Made by a program: the position numbers and the translations under genes. A stretch of DNA of 64,000 nt from Arabidopsis thaliana (Eukaryota; Streptophyta; Magnoliopsida; Brassicales; Brassicaceae): positions 16,313,261-16,377,260 of the forward strand of contig NC_003074.8 in the NCBI RefSeq assembly GCF_000001735.4, written 5' to 3'. The notes under the pieces are model-generated. The model saw only the letters and a list, made by a program, of their open reading frames with translations, did no database searches and had not been told where the DNA came from. Below, piece after piece: positions 23,390 to 35,465 of this stretch; position 1 is the stretch's first letter, and each line of letters opens with the position of its first letter.

Positions 23390-25190
23390 CATGTGTTGTT
23401 TGACTCTGGAGCATAGCATTGCTTCATTACCCCGGAGAGTGTCTCGCGCGGCAACATTCGTGGGAATCCTGGTGACCAGCTTGGAGCCGTCAAGGTTGCT
23501 GGAGGGCAGTTTCTAGCGGTTCTGGGAAGAGCGAGGGGTGTGGATATTCAGATTGCAGGGGAGTCAATGCCAGCAGATTTGATTATCAGCCCTATAGAGT
23601 TGTATGATGTTATTCTGAAAATGGATTGGTTGGATCATTACAGAGTACATCTTTACTGCCACCGTGAGAGAGTTTCTTTTGAGCGGCCAGAGGGAAGGTT
23701 GGTTTATCAGGGAGTGAGACCTACCTCAGGGAGTCTCGTCATCTCAGCAGTGCAGGCAGAGAAAATGATCGAGAAGGGCTGCGAGGCTTACCTGGTGACG
23801 ATATCTATGCCGGAGTCTTTGGGGCAGGTAGCAGTGAGCGACATTCGGGTTGTTCAGGAGTTCGATGATGTATTTCAATCGTTGCAGGGATTACCACCAT
23901 CACGGTCTGATTTTTTCACGATTGAGTTGGAACCAGGGACAGCGCCGTTGTCTAAGGCACCCTATAGGATGGCTCCAGCAGAGATGGCAGAGCTAAAGAA
24001 GCAGCTAGAGGATTTGTTGAGTAAGGGATTCATTCGTCCTAGTACTTCACCTTGGGAAGCGCCGGTGTTATTTGTGAAGAAGAAAGACGGGAGTTTCCGA
24101 TTATGTATTGACTACCGGAGGTTGAACCGGGTCACTGTGAAGAACAAGTACCCTTTGCCAAGGATCGATGAGTTGTTGGATCAGTTGACGGGTGCTACTT
24201 GTTTCTCCAAAATCGATTTGACGTCGGGTTATCACCAGATCAAGATAGCGGAGGCAGATGTTCGCAAGACTGCTTTTAGGACGACATATGGACATTTTGA
24301 GTTCGTGGTGATGCCTTTCGGGTTGACTAATGCACCTGCAGCGTTCATGAGGTTGATGAACAGCGTGTTCCAGGAGTTTTTGGATGAGTTTGTGATCATC
24401 TTTATTGATGACATTCTGGTGTATTCTAAGAGTCCTGAGGAGCATGAGGTACATCTGAGGAGAGTGATGGAGAAGCTGCGGGAGGAGAAGTTGTTCGCTA
24501 AGTTGAGTAAGTGCAGTTTCTGGCAGAGAGAGATGGGTTTTCTGGGTCACATTGTTTCTGCAGAGGGAGTTTCAGTGGTACCAGAGAAGATTGAGGCTAT
24601 CAGAGATTGGCCTAGAACGACGAATGCCACTGAGATAAGGAGTTTTCTTGGGTTGGCAGGGTATTACAGGAGGTTCATCAAGGGGTTTGCGAGTATAGCA
24701 CAGCAGATGACTAAGCTGACAGGGAAGGATGTTCCTTTTGTGTGGTCACCGGAGTGCGAGGAGGGTTTCGTGAGCCTGAAGGAGATGTTGACGAGTACAC
24801 CAGTGTTAGCATTGTCAGAGCATGGAAAGCCTTACATGGTGTATACTGATGCCTCGGGAGTTGGTTTGGGTTGTGTTCTGATGCAGCGTGGGAAGGTTAT
24901 TGCTTATGCATCACGGTAGTTGAGGAAGCATGAGGGCAACTATCCTACTCACGATTTGGAGATGGCTGCGGTAATCTTTGCCTTGAAGATTTGGAGGTCT
25001 TATCTTTATGGCGGGAAAGTGCAGGTGTTCACAGATCATAAGAGTTTGAAGTATATCTTCACTCAGCCAGAGCTGAACCTGAGGGAGAGGCGATGGATGG
25101 AGTTGGTGGCTGATTATGATCTGGAGATAGCTTACCATCCTGGTAAGGCTAATGTGGTTGCAGACGGTTGAGCCGTAAGCGCGTGGGCGC
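23390..25190 (+). pseudogene. pol part 1: protease, reverse transcriptase and RNase H, broken
   Basis: The aspartic-protease motif reads FDSGA-stop-HCF at about 23400. From 23540 an open frame of 459 residues contains the reverse transcriptase: [36 protein letters not shown], the [13 protein letters not shown] motif and the catalytic F-IDD in FIDDILVYS, then FLGHIVS and [14 protein letters not shown]. RNase H begins at [19 protein letters not shown] at 24917-24919 interrupts it after YASR, where family members have Gln. The frame resumes with [18 protein letters not shown] and the TDHKSLKYI motif, to a stop at about 25171. Confidence 0.93.
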
Positions 25191-25320
25191 GGCTCCAGGG
25201 CAGAGTGTTGAGGCCTTGGTGAGTGAGATTGGTGTTTTGCGGTTGTGTGCTGTGGCACGAGAGCCATTAGGATTGGAAGCTGTGGATCGAGCAGATCTTC
25301 TGACTAGAGTTCGGTTGGCT

Positions 25321-26723
25321 TAGGAGAAAGATGAGGGGTTGATTGCGGCTTCTAAGGCAGAGGGCTCTGAGTATCAGTTTGCAGCTAATGGGACTATCCT
25401 TGTGCATGGGCGAGTTTGTGTGCCTAAGGATGAGGAGTTGCGACGGGAGATCTTGAGTGAGGCTCATGCGAGCATGTTTTCCATTCATTCAGGAGCGACT
25501 AAGATGTACCGAGACCTCAAGCGGTACTATCAGTGGGTCGGGATGAAGAGGGATGTAGCTAATTGGGTTGTAGAGTGCGATGTTTGCCAGTTAGTTAAGG
25601 CTGAGCATCAGGTGGCAGGTGGCCTGTTTCAGAGTTTAGCTATTCCTGAGTGGAAGTGGGATTTTATCACGATGGATTTTGTGGTTGGGTTGCCTGTGTC
25701 GCGAACCAAAGGTGCTATTTGGGTGATCGTGGACCGTCTGACTAAGTCAGCACATTTTCTGGCCATCAGAAAACCCGATGGAGCGGCGGTGTTGGCTAAG
25801 AAATATGTGAGCGAGATCGTGAAGTTGCATGGAATACCTGTGAGTATTGTGTCAGACAGGGATTCCAAGTTTACTTTTGCATTTTGGAGAGCCTTTTAGG
25901 CAGAGATGGGTACTAAGGTGCAGATGAGCACGGCTTATCATCACAGACAGATGGGCAATCTGAGAGGACTATTCAGAAGCTTGAGGATATGTTGCGGATG
26001 TGTGTCTTGGATTGGGGAGGTCATTGGGCGGATCACTTGAGTCTGGTAGAGTTTGCTTATAACAATAGCTATCAGGCGAGTATTGGGATGACTCCTTTTG
26101 AGGCGTTGTACGGGAGGCCATGCAGGACACCGTTATGCTGGACCCAAGTGGGGGAGAGGAGCATATATGGTGCAGATTATGTTCAGGAGACCACGGAGAG
26201 GATCCAGGTTCTTAAGCTGAACATGAAGGAAGCTCAGGATCGACAGCGGAGTTATGCTGACAAGAGGAGGAGAGAGCTTGAGTTTGAGGTTGGGGACATA
26301 GTGTATCTTAAGATGGCTATGTTGCGTGGTCCGAACAGGTCTATCTCAGAGACTAAGTTGAGTCCGAGGTACATGGGTCCGTTCAGGATTGTTGAGAGGG
26401 TGGGACCAGTGGCATACAGGTTAGAGTTGTCTGATGTTATGCGTGCGTTTCACAAGGTCTTTCATGTGTCGATGCTGAGGAAGTGTCTTCACAAGGATGA
26501 TGAGGTGTTGGCTAAGATTCCAGAGGATCTTCAGCCCAACATGACTTTGGAGGCGAGACCAGTGAGGGTTCTCGAGAGGAGGATCAAGGAACTTCGGCGG
26601 AAGAAGATTCCTTTGATCAAAGTGCTGTGGGACTGCGATGGTGTGACAGAGGAGACTTGGGAGTCAGAGACGAGGATGAAGGCAAGGTTCAAGAAGTGGT
26701 TCGAGAAGCAGGTTGCTGCATGA
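25321..26723 (+). pseudogene. pol part 2: integrase and chromodomain-like tail, broken
   Basis: An HHCC zinc-binding region (EAHASMFSIHSGATKMYRDL, then C-DVC) precedes the DDE core: WDFITMDFVVGLP carries the first Asp and IVSDRDSKFT the second. A TAG at 25897-25899 and a frameshift near 25940 break the stretch with the last acidic residue. From 25989 the frame continues through [20 protein letters not shown] and YGRPCRTP, then the GPF-x-I linker, and ends with [18 protein letters not shown] followed by TEETWE, a chromodomain-like module that in this clade may steer insertion to heterochromatin. Confidence 0.9.
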
Positions 26724-27595
26724 GTTGGCCTTTCCTTGGTTTCCAGTTTCAGTGTTGTTGAGTTTTTGAGCTTTTAAGTTGTTGTTCTTATTTCTCTTTC
26801 ATTTGTATTTACGTTTGGAGTTGTAACGATCATGACAGTTGATGATTAATAAGATGAGTATTTTTTTCTTGGATTTGACTTGAGTTGTCTTATTTAAGTA
26901 TGTGTTGTGCGGTTTCCAAAAATGGAAAGTTTCCCAGAAAGGACTTGTTTATTTTTGGAAAGTTTGAGTAAACAACCTAAGAGAAAGGTGTGTTTACGAG
27001 ATGGCCGGGAGTTGGTCATAAGGATGTTCTCGAGGGGATATGATCGATGATGAGGCATAGAGGTGTCTTACGCGAATCCATGAGAGAGTCTGGATATATG
27101 CTCGGAAGCGTTTAGTATTGTTGCTCGAGGGACATGAGGGTCCCAACGACTCGTGAGGAGCGGGGTATGCTCCTGAGGTACCGGTAACTCGAGGGGTATG
27201 GTGGCTTCGGGTGACGATCCGAGAGCACGCTTTAGGGTGACGACCCGAGAGCGAGTTTTGTGGTATTATTTTCTCCAAGTGTCGTAACTCGATGACTTTG
27301 TGGCTGAGAGTGAGTCGACACAACTCTGGGTTTGACTTTGAGTGGGGAAGATAATATGTGTGATACCCGAGATATCGTAGGCCGAAGCCTGAGAGTGACG
27401 GTTTATGCTCGAAGATTGCGGTCTGAGAGTGGAGAGTGAGTTGTGAGCAACAATGACTAGTAAATCGTGAGTATATCGACTGGATAGAGAGACCTAGAGG
27501 GGGTCTGGTTGGAGGGAGTGCGGACTGTAGTGATGGTTGCACGGAGTTCCTCGGAGTGGAAGGGTGAAGCTAGATTCGAGGACGAATCTATGTTA
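26724..27595 (+). other. Gypsy 3' internal non-coding region
   Basis: Between pol and the 3' LTR there is 870 bp without conserved coding frames. It contains several near-repeats of ACGATCCGAGAG / ACGACCCGAGAG at about 27215-27250, the sort of spacer seen in many chromoviruses. Confidence 0.6.
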
Positions 27596-27607
27596 GTGGG
27601 AGAGAAT
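27596..27607 (+). other. Polypurine tract
   Basis: GTGGGAGAGAAT lies directly before the 3' LTR, the expected primer site for plus-strand synthesis. Confidence 0.8.
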
Positions 27608-28765
27608 TGTAACGCCCGTGAACCGGAAAATCGATTAGGATTTGTTTTTAAATCATCCGGTTTAATTGGTTGGGTTAATAACAAACCCTAGAGTGTGCCT
27701 ATAAAAGAAGGAACCTCGAAATTAGGCTTTAGTTAGCCACTTTTCGTTTATAAAGGAGAAAAAGAGAGAAAAGGAGAAGGAGCAGAATCATTAGGGTTTG
27801 GGAGAAATCAGTTTCGTCATATCAAATCGTGGTAAAAGGTAACGAAATTTGGTATAGTTATTCTCAAGTCCTTTATCGTTATTCTCCAATTTACAGAATT
27901 GGATTTGGATTAAAATTGGTTGAGTTATTCGCAGTTTTGTGAGACACGTTTTCTCAGACGCGAATTAGGACCAGCGGAGATTGAAACTGAGATCGTGGTC
28001 TCGTCTGTTTTCCGATCGGCACGAGATTTTGTGGGCAGCTTTGTGACGTCTGCAGCTAGGATATCACTGGAGCGATTGAATAGTTAACGGTTAGCTTGTA
28101 TTTTAGGGTTTCGTCTTTGAGACTGCTTGTTTCTGGTTTTTCCTGTCCAGTTTGCTTCAAGGTTGCTTTTGGTTGTGGACTTGTTGTAGGACGTTTATGG
28201 ACTGTTTCAGACGCAAGGAGAGTCTCTCCTGTGTTTAATTGCTCTTAGAATCAATTTGTTAAGGTGAGTGCGTGACCATGAGCTTATCTGAGCGATTGGG
28301 TTGTGTGATTTATTTTGTGTGATGATATGTAGGTGTGGTGAATGTGTTTTGGGTGAATTGTTCAATGACTGATTTGTTTGTATTGTATTCGTGATTATAC
28401 CCTTTTATTTGCTTGTGTGTATAGCTCGTAGATGGGAGGATCGCCTCACTAAGTATTTATGATAATATTTACGCATCTCGTTGTGTTGTTGATGCAGGTA
28501 AAGATAAAGTGTGATCGTGGAATCATGGCTAGGAAGAGAGGATGATCTAGGAACTCGTTTGTTTTATTTTTGGTATTTTTGGTTATTGGAATCCGGTTAG
28601 GATTGTCAGTTATTCTTGGTTTTGTTGGTCGAATTATTTATTTATTTATAAAATAGTATTTTTGATTTACGGTTTAATTATTATGTTATTGGTTGATTTA
28701 ATTAAATATTTATGAGAATATTTAATTATATTTTTTTTTTTTAAAAAAAGGGTTGGGTTGTTTCA
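27608..28765 (+). repeat. 3' LTR of the gypsy element
   Basis: It starts TGTAACGCCCGTGAACCGG and ends TTGTTTCA, 1158 bp. It differs from the 5' LTR by scattered substitutions and small length changes in the terminal T/A tract. Confidence 0.93.
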
Positions 28766-28880
28766 ATATCATTCTTGATCCAAAAATTTGAACCGGTAAC
28801 ATTTTGTTTGGACACTGTAGAACGTTTCTGGAAGCTGCATGTTTATAGCGTTACTAGGTACTAATCCGTATAACACCGGG

Positions 28881-29750
28881 TAATATTTTTTTTTTTTTTT
28901 TGTCATATATATATTTTATAAAGTCCAAACGAGCATATAGTCAATACAAAGAAAGGCCTAATAAGGTCCACTAATTGCAAAACAGTACAAGATAAGGAAA
29001 ACAATTTTGAAACATGTGTTATGCAACGTGGGTTATGAAGCTTCGTCAACTTCGCCGTTCACCGACTCATCACTAACCAGAGTTCTTTGTCGGAAACTTT
29101 CGTAATCGGCCGACGTATAATTTGTTTAGGTTCTTCATGAAGCTTTCACTCCTATAGCCTTCTATTGTACCTATTGCCTTTTGCGATTGATCACCGGAAG
29201 AAATGGTTGGATTTAAACTCGCTCACCGGAAATTTGACCTCAGTTGACCAGATCCAAAATATTCTTGAGAGAATCATCAAAACACGATGAGAACTCCAAA
29301 TCTTCATATTTCGTTTCCATCAACCGCAACCACTTGATTGAATCAACCAAAAGTAGAACCGACGCTTTTAACGATCTATTAGGACAAGCGGGGATTTACC
29401 TTCTCTTGGTAGACTAATCAACCATCCAACAATGCAAGAATCCATCTAAACTCCTGGAATTTTACAGCTTCAAAAAAACTGGGTTTCAAAGCTGCAAAAG
29501 GCTACAAAAGATCCGAACAAAGTCGAAAAATTATCTTAAACAAGTCGGAAGAACAAACCGGACTTAGCCGGTAAACAAAGAAAAAGAAACAAACCAATAC
29601 AAAATCGGAAGATAACAATGATACAAGATCCGATTTTGATTTATGAAAACAAAAGAAGATTGTAGCTTTCCTCTCTCTAAAAGATACTTTAGAAGAAAGA
29701 GAAAACTTTTTTTTTTTTTCTTTTTAAAGTAGCGGAAGTTAGTTAATATT
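28881..29750 (-). mobile_element. Non-coding poly(A) retroposon, ~0.86 kb
   Basis: A T tract beginning at 28886, preceded by TAATATT (28881-28887), is the poly(A) tail of a minus-strand insert. The same TAATATT recurs at 29744-29750 at the other end, giving a target duplication of at least 7 bp. The insert has no long frame in either direction. Its 3' end (minus strand ...TATATATATGAC then A's) resembles LINE-mobilised elements. Length and non-coding nature fit the Sadhu family of Arabidopsis retroposons, but a 5'-truncated LINE is equally possible. Confidence 0.6.
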
Positions 29751-30072
29751 GTAGAAAAAAAAATACTATAGTGATTTTGTGATCTCTATAGATTGTTTGC
29801 TGACGAAATTCTACAGATAATAACACTTAAATTTTATGATGTAGTTTTTTTTCATTTTGTCAACCATATTTTTTTTAACTATTTCCAAATCAACCACAAA
29901 AGTTATGTTAAATTAGGCCAAAATGGTAAAATCGGGCCGAAGCCTATAACCAATAAGTGAAGTAGACGAGCGACGCAAAAGTCAAGGTTCGACATAACAG
30001 TGCCAGTGACAGTGAGGTTATAGGGTTTCGTTGATCGTCTTCAAGCTTTGATAGTTAGGTTGTCTTACTTCA

Positions 30073-31574
30073 ATGGGGTATGAGAAATTCACTTGGGTGA
30101 TTAAGAATTTCTCATCTTTGCAATCTGAGTACATTAAATCTGATATATTCGTGATCGGTGGCTGCAAATGGTAAGAAGAAGACAACTGTTATATTTGGTG
30201 CCTTTTCGTTCAATTTTAGGTTGAAAGAACATTCTCCATTGTTTTAATGGTTTTTTAAATGCTTGCAGGTGTCTTTTGGCCTATCCCAATGGAAAACAGA
30301 ATGCTAGTTATTTGTCTCTGTATCTGGATGGTCCTACTTTAAAAACTTTGCCTTGTGGATGTAGAAGGCGCATAAGATTTCGCCTAACTGTTGTAAATCA
30401 ACTCTCCGAAAACCTCTCCCGACGAGGAGGTGAGTTCTATTAAGGCTTTTGGACAAAGGAAAGTTCGTATTTTGTTTGTGTTTGAGTTACATCAGTTTTG
30501 TCTTTTTATGGTCTACAGAAGGAAAACGATGGTTTGATAAAAAGCTTCCTCTGTGTGGGTATGAAGAAGTGCTTCTTCTTACCAAACTTAATGCCAAACA
30601 TGGTGGATTTCTTGTGAACAATGAAGTCAAGATTGTTGCGGAGGTAGATGTTCTTGAAGTTATTGGCAAATTAGATGTTTCTAAGGAATCTCAAGAGGTA
30701 ATTAAACCTCGGAAAAGGATGAGGCTATATGGTGATGGTGGTGCGGTGTCTAGTCATTTGCACAAGGAAACTTCATCAGTAGATGTCAATGGGTTTCAAG
30801 TTCTTCCTTCACAGGTAACATGTTAATAAAGATTCAAACTTTTTAGATATGTTTCGTTAGAGAGGAACTGATTTGGATAAATACTCATAACTATTGGCTT
30901 CAAACTCATGAGACTTATCATTTAATTCTTTGTTGTTGCTGATTTTGGATTAGAGGTGGTGCTTTTTTGAATTTATCAGTAGAACACTAAACCAATTAGG
31001 GAAAAAAATGGTATCTTTATTATCTACCATTCAGTATGTGGATATGTATACAACTAGACGTATGAGTTTATACTTTATTCATCCTTTTTTACAACTGCAG
31101 GCGGAATCTGTGAAGCGTATATTCGAAAGACACCCATACATGGCATTAGAGTTCCGAGCAAAGAACCAACAGTTGAGGGCATCATGTATAAATGTCCTCC
31201 TCAGCCTAATCAAGACGTTGTGCCAGTCACTGCAAGATATTTCCATTGATGACCTAGGCCAAACAGAGCAAGTACTAACATTCCTGCAAAATTCTGGATT
31301 TAAGGTGGATTGGCTGGAGCGTAAACTGGAGGAAGTAAAGGAAAAGAAGATCCAAGAGCACATTGGTAAGTCTCGGATGCAAGGATTAGAGGAAGACCTG
31401 AAGGTCTTCAAGAAGAAGTGCTCTGACATAGAAGCTCTACTGGAGAAAGAGAAGGAAGAACTCAAGGGATTGAAGCAAAAGTGCTCAGACATAGAAGCTC
31501 TGCTGGAGAAAGAGAAGGGAAAGGTGTTGGCTGCTGCTGCCAGAACTCCTCTAACGTTTGACGATATTCTCTGA
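30073..31574 (+). CDS. MATH and coiled-coil domain protein 2
   Basis: Four exons (30073-30170, 30269-30429, 30519-30814, 31101-31574) give 342 residues in phase. The layout is the same as the gene at 15532: [11 protein letters not shown] start, exon 2 beginning [19 protein letters not shown] (the fuller form of this strand), [36 protein letters not shown], then [20 protein letters not shown]. The coiled coil has two [11 protein letters not shown] repeats separated by [10 protein letters not shown]. It is probably an adaptor; its partner is unknown. The leader and first exon are close copies of those of gene 1, so the two genes arose by recent duplication and were then separated by transposon insertions. 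Confidence 0.87.
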
Positions 31575-31895
31575 TGACTTAGGTTCTGTTAGGTGTTATG
31601 TTCGTTTGTATCTAGTTTTCGAAATTAAAGTCCTAACTTAGGAAGCTAGATGCTAGAGAGAATTCTGTCGGAATTGTAAAGAGCTAATCTTTTTGTAAAG
31701 ATGACTCACTAGGACTAGGATTTTGTTAGTTGTCTCTTTCGTGACTATGTAAAAGTATTAATAATACTGTATTATCGCTGGCAAAGGTAAAGCTACTAAG
31801 TGTACTTTTCAGTGATCAGCTATAATCTTAGCTTATTAAGCAAGTCAAAAGCTTAACTTTTGGTCTTAAACCAGGTTAGATCGCATGAATATTCT

Positions 31896-32767
31896 CATTG
31901 GGTATCGAGAAATGATTTCCCTTACCAAACTTAATGCCAAGAAAGGTGGATTTCTTGTGAACAATAAAGTCAAGATTGTTGTGGAGGTAGACGTTCTTCA
32001 AGTTGTTGGCGGATTAGATGTTTCTCAAGAGGTGACTCAACCTCTGAAAAGGATAAGGCTAAACGATGATGGTGCAGCATCTACTCATTTGCAAACCATT
32101 GATGTCAATGGGTTTCTAGTTCTTGCTTCACAGGTAAAACTTTTACCGTAAAAGGTTTAATACAGGAGATGAGTTTTTCTTTGTGCGTTTTGAACACATC
32201 TTAATACAGAGCAAAAGAATCTTTAATAGTCAACCATTCAGTTTATGGATATGAGTTTACACTTTTTCCATGCTCTTTAACAATTGCAGGTGGAATCTGT
32301 TAAACGTATATTCGAAAGCCACCCTGAAATGACATTAACGTTCCGAGCAAATAACCAACAATTGAGGACTTCATGCATAAATGTCCTCCTCAACCTAATT
32401 GAGACAATGTGCATGTCACCGCAAAACCTTTCTATTGCTGACCTGGGCCAAACAGAGCAAGCACTAACATACCTGAAAAATTCGGGCTTTAAGGTGGATT
32501 GGTTGGAGCGTAAACTGGAGGAAGTAACGGAAAAGAAGATCCAAGAGCACATTGGTAAGTCTCGGATGCAAGGATTAGAGGAAGACCTGAAGGTCTTCAA
32601 GAAGAATTTGATCTGAAATAGAAGCTCTACTGGAGAAAGAGAAGGAAGAACTCAAGGACTTGAAGCAAAAGTGCTCGGACACAGAAGCTCTGCTCGAGAA
32701 AGAGAAGACAAAGGTGTTGGCCGCCGCCAGAGCTCCTCCTCTAACCTTGGATGATGTTGTCTCATGA
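31896..32767 (+). pseudogene. MATH/coiled-coil copy 3, 5'-truncated and frameshifted
   Basis: Only part of exon 3 (31896-32133, [18 protein letters not shown] onward) and exon 4 (32290-32767) remain, directly behind the 3' flank of gene 2. Exons 1-2 and a promoter are missing. In exon 4 the frame shifts at about 32605, where FKKKCSD becomes FKKNLI-stop. The remaining coiled-coil codons to DDVVS-stop at 32765-32767 are otherwise well kept. Confidence 0.9.
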
Positions 32768-33059
32768 CTTAGGTTCTGCTAGTTTTTATTTTCGTTTGAG
32801 TCTAGGTTTCAAAATTAGGGTCCTAACATAGGAAGCTAGAGAGACTTTTGTTGAAACTGGAAGCTCCTATATTTTTTAAAGAACTAATTGTTTTGTTGAA
32901 GACTTGCTAGGATTTTGTTAGTTGCCTTGTTCCTGACTATGTAAACAGATTATTGCCGGCAAAAGCTTAAACTAATAGGTGTATCTATCAGTATTCAGTA
33001 TTTATCTTAGCTTATTAAGCTAATTAAAAGCTTAACTTTGATGAATCCGTTAAACTTTT

Positions 33060-33518
33060 ACCAACTAGAGAGTAACTCTTAATTAAACAGCACCAAGTGG
33101 TCACAGTTAGTCATTTGGTGCTCTTCTTAATTACAAAGTAGAAAGATTATGTATAACCTAATTACAGTCAAGCTATAAACTCTTAAGGTTAATGTATACT
33201 CTACTCTCCATTTATTTATTAGTCATTTACAAAAGAAATATAACGAGGATAAACTAGTAGGTACAACCACGTAAGAGATAAATATTTAGGATCAAATAAG
33301 GAAACAAAGTGTTTAAGATAGAAAGTAAAATATCAATATATAGATTTTTGCATTATGAAATAAATCTTCAAGTTGGAACTTATTTACAAAGAATGTCATT
33401 AGCAATATTTTTATCAATTAATTAATATTTCTAATTACTAGGATTTTCTTATTTAATATATCTCCATCAATTCTAATTAGTATAAAAAAAGATAAATCTT
33501 AGGACATTATTAATATTA
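33060..33518. other. AT-rich spacer
   Basis: A 3' flank of the MATH type ends near 33050. A small complementary pair (CACCAAGTGGTCAC and AGTCATTTGGTGCTC, about 33090-33125) follows. Nothing else is recognisable. Confidence 0.4.
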
Positions 33519-34631
33519 CTAGGGCAAAACCTGCGCCAAGCCGCGGACTTCTTTTGTTTAATGAAACTTTGTTAAGTTGTATGTAGGTATTGAATGTTAT
33601 TTGTCATAATTCATGATATATGTAGAACAAAAATATTCATTAGAAAGTGATTGAAAACATAATGCATTTTGATTTTTTTTAGTAAGATCTATATAGCCTT
33701 TATAAGTTTTGGAAGCTAATTTTTTGTTTTGCGAACATATATTTAAAAGAGCCATTAAAAAACAAAAGTGAAAAGAGTTAAAAATCACCAAGTGCTAATT
33801 CTGGTGAGGTTAAAGTCATTTTAGATTCTTAAGAATATGTTATATGGAGTGATCATATTGGATTTTAATGTTCCCAATGCATACTTGATTCATATGTTGA
33901 AGATGCATAAAAAGCTAAAATCTATGTTTGTTTGTTTTTCAGAATTTGAAAATTGAAACTTTTTTTTCTTCATAAGAGTATAGGACGTACTCAAATGATT
34001 ATTAGTTAGTGATTAAGATCCACAATGACGCTTAGTAAATCTGATAAGATCCTTGAATATTTTGAGGAAGAAACTCAAAAATCTTTGATATCTCTTCTCT
34101 AAGATTCTTCTTCCATTGACCTTCTTCCTCGTTGTTTCATCTTGTTAAGACTTCATTCTGTACGGAAATAAGCTCTTGAACTAAAAAATGGATAGTAAAT
34201 TATTGACTTTATGGACTTTTAAGCCAACCTATAATTTATTGACTTTTATTTGGTAATTATATACATGTGTTAGATTATCGTTTTAAGTTGTTATATTGTA
34301 CCTTTAAAATTTACATTTACTTTACTTAGCAACCGAATTATGGTTTATTTTCTTCAATATCTGATTATGTGCATCGAAATAACTTTGAACGTCTTTATTA
34401 AATTTCACAAGTCTATATAGTAAATAATTAGTAATTAAATTCAATGATGGAAGAAATAGTAAATAATTTGAATATTGATTGTATAAAGTATTTAGAGTTC
34501 TTTTGATTAATATCAATATATCAATATTCATATATGTTAATCTCACAAATTAATCAAGATTTTGTCAATCTCACAACTTCAAATCTATTGAATATTCTAC
34601 AATTTTACACTCATACTATAATCGATATGTA

Positions 34632-34857
34632 CTCTCTTTGTTCCTAATTATTTGATGTTTTGAATTTTTTACTTGTTCTATCAAGATTGATGTTTAGAAA
34701 ACTATCATTATTATTTTAGTTTGTGACGAATAGTGAAAGGAGAGAAGTAAAACTAATATTAGTATTAAACTAATAAATAATTATTAAAATAATAAGTCAT
34801 TTTTTTCTTAATTCCTATGCGAAATCCAAAACATCAAATAACTAGGAATAGAGGAAG
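34632..34857. mobile_element. Stowaway-like MITE (226 bp)
   Basis: Termini CTCTCTTTGTTCCTAATTAT and the reverse complement of the right end, CTTCCTCTATTCCTAGTTAT, form ~30-bp inverted repeats continuing into TTGATGTTTTG. TA dinucleotides flank both sides (34630-34631 and 34858-34859), as for Tc1/Mariner-type elements. Confidence 0.7.
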
Positions 34858-35060
34858 TATACAAGTTCAAATTTGAAATCTTTAAGTCAAAGAAATATTA
34901 CATATCATTTTCAGAATTTAAATTAAACTCATAAACACTCACGCAAGGATTTTCAGATGGTTTTTAGAAGTGTTGCAAGTTTTTAAGATTGTTACATGTT
35001 TTTATTGTTTTGAGTGTTACAGATTACTATTTGCTAGTTTTGGTTTCTTTTGTTCCTATT

Positions 35061-35465
35061 TTGACATTGTTACAGATTTATGTTGGTTTCTACTTTGACA
35101 TTGTAACGGATTTATGTTGGTTCTCATTGTCATTTGTTAAGATTTAAACAGGAATCAACGACATTACATTATCTCACTTACTACATGCCACAATTTAAAT
35201 TGGGAATCGACAACAATACATTAATTCACGACATCTCGTCTCTCATGTGTTTCAGCTCACAATTACAACGACAACATCTACTCTAATCAAAGTTGACTTA
35301 GCCATTTCACGACCCAATTCTTCCATATTCTTCATCTTCTTGACCATCTCTTCTTCCATATATGATGTAACTGAAATTACAAGAAAAAACATGTTGTCAC
35401 TGAAATTACAAGAAAAAAACAAAACATATGTTGTCACTAAAATTACAGAACATATGTTGTTACAT
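35061..35465. repeat. Short tandem repeats in the insert
   Basis: About 35061-35130 holds two copies of TTGACATTGT(T)AC(A/G)GATT followed by TATGTTGGTT. About 35371-35460 holds three copies of a ~30-base unit containing GAAATTACA and ATGTTGTCAC. Confidence 0.6.

Larger units (their letters stand above)
20498..28765 (+). mobile_element. Complete Ty3/gypsy LTR retrotransposon (chromovirus, probably Tekay clade)
   Basis: The element spans 8268 bp and is bounded by 5-bp target duplications ATATC at 20493-20497 and 28766-28770. It has two ~1.16-kb LTRs (TG...CA), an initiator-Met tRNA primer-binding site, a decayed gag with one CCHC zinc knuckle, protease, reverse transcriptase, RNase H, integrase and a chromodomain-like C-terminus, in the gypsy order (RT before IN). 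The LTRs are only a few percent different, so insertion was evolutionarily recent. However, the internal region has many stops and frameshifts, so it cannot move on its own. Confidence 0.95.

Noticed and set aside
24101..24550. 149-codon minus-strand frame
   Set aside because: Antisense of the reverse transcriptase; the plus-strand frame has the catalytic motifs.
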